This document shows, in pieces, positions 7,389-8,857 of a stretch of DNA of 8,857 nt (within the stretch, counting starts at the first letter, position 1; the number at the start of each line of letters is the position of its first letter). The position numbers and the translations under genes were made by a program. The notes beneath the pieces are model-generated. The model had not been told where the DNA came from. It worked only from the letters and a program-made list of their open reading frames with translations, and searched no databases. Source of the stretch: Spartobacteria bacterium (GTDB lineage Bacteria; Verrucomicrobiota; Verrucomicrobiia; Chthoniobacterales; Chthoniobacteraceae); assembly GCA_025350985.1 (NCBI GenBank), contig JANXWU010000281.1, forward strand, positions 1 to 8,857, in the 5' to 3' direction.

Positions 7389-8857
7389 TTATGAGACAGA
7401 AACAGTTTTACGCATCCAGATGGTGATCAAGGCTAAATCCGCGGGTGTGATGCCGCTGATGCGGCTCGCCTGACCCAAGGTCGTGGGACGAACGGTGGAA
7501 AGTTTTTGTTTTGCCTCCAGCCGCAAGCCGGAAATATCCCAGTAATTCAAACCTTCCGGCATCTGCTTCCCCTCGTCAGCCCGCGCTTTGGTGACTGCGT
7601 CTTCTTGGCGTCGTATATAGCCCTCGTATTTCAAATCCGTCTCCAACGCCGTCCAAATCGCGGCGGGAAAGCGGTTTCGCAGTTCGTCCGGCAGATTCGC
7701 GGCGCTCTCATCCGGACGCCGCAGCCACTGATTCAAACGCACGCCCTGATAAGTGGTGGTAGAGGCGAATCGACCCGCTGAAATTAATGCATCCTGTTTC
7801 GCGTGAACAGCTTGCAAACGATCAGATCCCGCCAATCCAAATTCATGAGCCAGCGGGGTCAAACGCAAATCGGCATTGTCATGCCGGAGCAACAGACGAA
7901 ATTCAGCGCGGCTCGTGAACATGCGATACGGCTCGGCGGTGCCCTTGGTCACCAAATCGTCGATCAGAACACCGATGTAAGATTGCGTGCGGGAAAGGAT
8001 CAACGGTTTGGAATGGGTTAGCTTGAGCGCGGCGTTGGCTCCCGCCACCAGACCTTGAGCCGCCGCTTCTTCATAACCCGAAGTCCCGTTGATTTGTCCG
8101 GCGAAATAAAGGTGTTCGACTCGTTTGGTCTCCAGAGTGGGATGGAGTTGAGTAGGCTGGCAAAAGTCATACTCCACAGCGTATCCGGGCCGCATTATTT
8201 CGGCGTTTTCCAGCCCGACGATACTCCGAATAAATTGGTGCTGGACCTCATAGGGCAGACTCGTTGAGACGCCATTGACGTAGTATTCTTCGGTGTGACG
8301 TCCCTCGGGTTCGAGGAAAAGCTGGTGATGAGGTTTATCGGAGAATTTGACGACTTTGTCCTCGATGGAAGGGCAATAACGCGGCCCTACACCTTCAATT
8401 CTCCCGGAATACATTGGGGACTGACTAAGATTTTCCCGGATGATGTCGTGGGTTGTGGCGTTGGTAAACGTGATCCAACATGGCAATTGTTCCACATGGA
8501 ACTTACCGTCCCGCAGTCCGTTTAACGAAAAAATGTCGTCCTGATTACGCCGCAGCTTGTCCAGAGCAAAGGTAAAATGAGGAGGAGGGGCGTCGCCGGT
8601 TTGACGCTCGCATTTTGTGAAATCGATGGAACGGCCGCTCAAACGGCACGGCGTCCCGGTCTTGAAGCGCGAAGTCTCGAACCCGAGATCCCGCAGGCTG
8701 TCACTCAGCGTGGAGACCGCGTCACCCATGCGTCCGCCGGACTGATTTTGCAGACCCACGTGCAGTAATCCCCGCATGAAAGTCCCGGTGGTAATGACCA
8801 CAGAACGAGCTTGGAACTGAACGCCGAAATTGGTTTCGACACCCGTCGCCCGTCCGC
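7389..8857 (-). CDS. mnmG: tRNA uridine-5-carboxymethylaminomethyl modification enzyme MnmG (GidA), 5'-truncated by window edge
   Basis: FAD-dependent enzyme that, with the GTPase MnmE, installs the (carboxymethyl)aminomethyl group on wobble uridine 34 of certain tRNAs. 488 residues are visible, reading from the first full codon at 8855; about 140 N-terminal residues including the FAD-binding GxGxxG lie outside the window, judging by the roughly 630 residues of E. coli MnmG. Numbered from the first visible residue, hallmarks are TTGTF (22-26), SGGRMGD (39-45), [10 protein letters not shown] with the conserved cysteine (about 126), [14 protein letters not shown] (155-168), [16 protein letters not shown] (253-268), [10 protein letters not shown] (309-318) and, near the C-terminus, [11 protein letters not shown]. 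The C-terminal MnmE/tRNA-binding helical region is complete to the TAA. No frameshift is seen. Hand counts suggest lower GC at third codon positions (about 59% in one 74-codon sample) than in the transporter genes. The 96 bases between this gene and the terminator (7293-7388) hold no gene I can support. Confidence 0.97.
   Translation of the reverse strand, partial: GRATGVETNFGVQFQARSVVITTGTFMRGLLHVGLQNQSGGRMGDAVSTLSDSLRDLGFETSRFKTGTPCRLSGRSIDFTKCERQTGDAPPPHFTFALDKLRRNQDDIFSLNGLRDGKFHVEQLPCWITFTNATTHDIIRENLSQSPMYSGRIEGVGPRYCPSIEDKVVKFSDKPHHQLFLEPEGRHTEEYYVNGVSTSLPYEVQHQFIRSIVGLENAEIMRPGYAVEYDFCQPTQLHPTLETKRVEHLYFAGQINGTSGYEEAAAQGLVAGANAALKLTHSKPLILSRTQSYIGVLIDDLVTKGTAEPYRMFTSRAEFRLLLRHDNADLRLTPLAHEFGLAGSDRLQAVHAKQDALISAGRFASTTTYQGVRLNQWLRRPDESAANLPDELRNRFPAAIWTALETDLKYEGYIRRQEDAVTKARADEGKQMPEGLNYWDISGLRLEAKQKLSTVRPTTLGQASRISGITPADLALITIWMRKTVSVS

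Overview
The window is a stretch of bacterial chromosome that is mostly GC-rich, with two gene blocks that converge near position 4990. The lineage looks like the Planctomycetota–Verrucomicrobiota–Chlamydiota (PVC) group, most likely Verrucomicrobiota. That placement rests on two small conserved proteins of unknown function (3493-3726 and 5564-6055) that resemble families I associate with planctomycetes and verrucomicrobia, on high GC, and on an envelope gene set typical of a diderm. It is inference, not proof.

Plus-strand block (10-4987): a tripartite MacAB–TolC-type exporter. The order is a TolC-family outer-membrane channel (10-1467), a MacA-type periplasmic adaptor whose start codon directly abuts the channel's stop (1468-2670), a stand-alone MacB/LolD-type ATPase (2723-3481), and a stand-alone MacB-type four-helix permease (3770-4987). 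ATPase and permease, fused in Escherichia coli MacB, are separate here. The 288 bases between them hold a small gene on the opposite strand (3493-3726). Together the four plus-strand products should span the envelope: ATPase and permease drive transport at the inner membrane, the adaptor bridges the periplasm and the channel crosses the outer membrane. The substrate cannot be read from sequence.

Minus-strand block (8857 down to 4998): in transcription order, mnmG (tRNA wobble-uridine modification, 5' end cut off by the window edge), an inverted repeat that looks like a terminator (7255-7292), an LptF/LptG-type permease for lipopolysaccharide export (6080-7234), a conserved protein of unknown function with two cysteines (5564-6055), and a Maf-type nucleotide pyrophosphatase (4998-5558). 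The last three are spaced by 24 and 5 bases and look like one operon. It meets the transporter operon tail to tail with only 10 bases between stop codons.

I see no rRNA, tRNA, CRISPR array, insertion sequence, integrase, phage or defence gene. Apart from the small antisense gene there is no unexplained stretch over 300 bases. The most interesting points are the antisense gene inside the transporter operon, the PVC-type protein of unknown function between lptF/G and maf, and the lack of a recognisable Shine-Dalgarno sequence at nearly every start. I do not see a convincing new multi-gene system.
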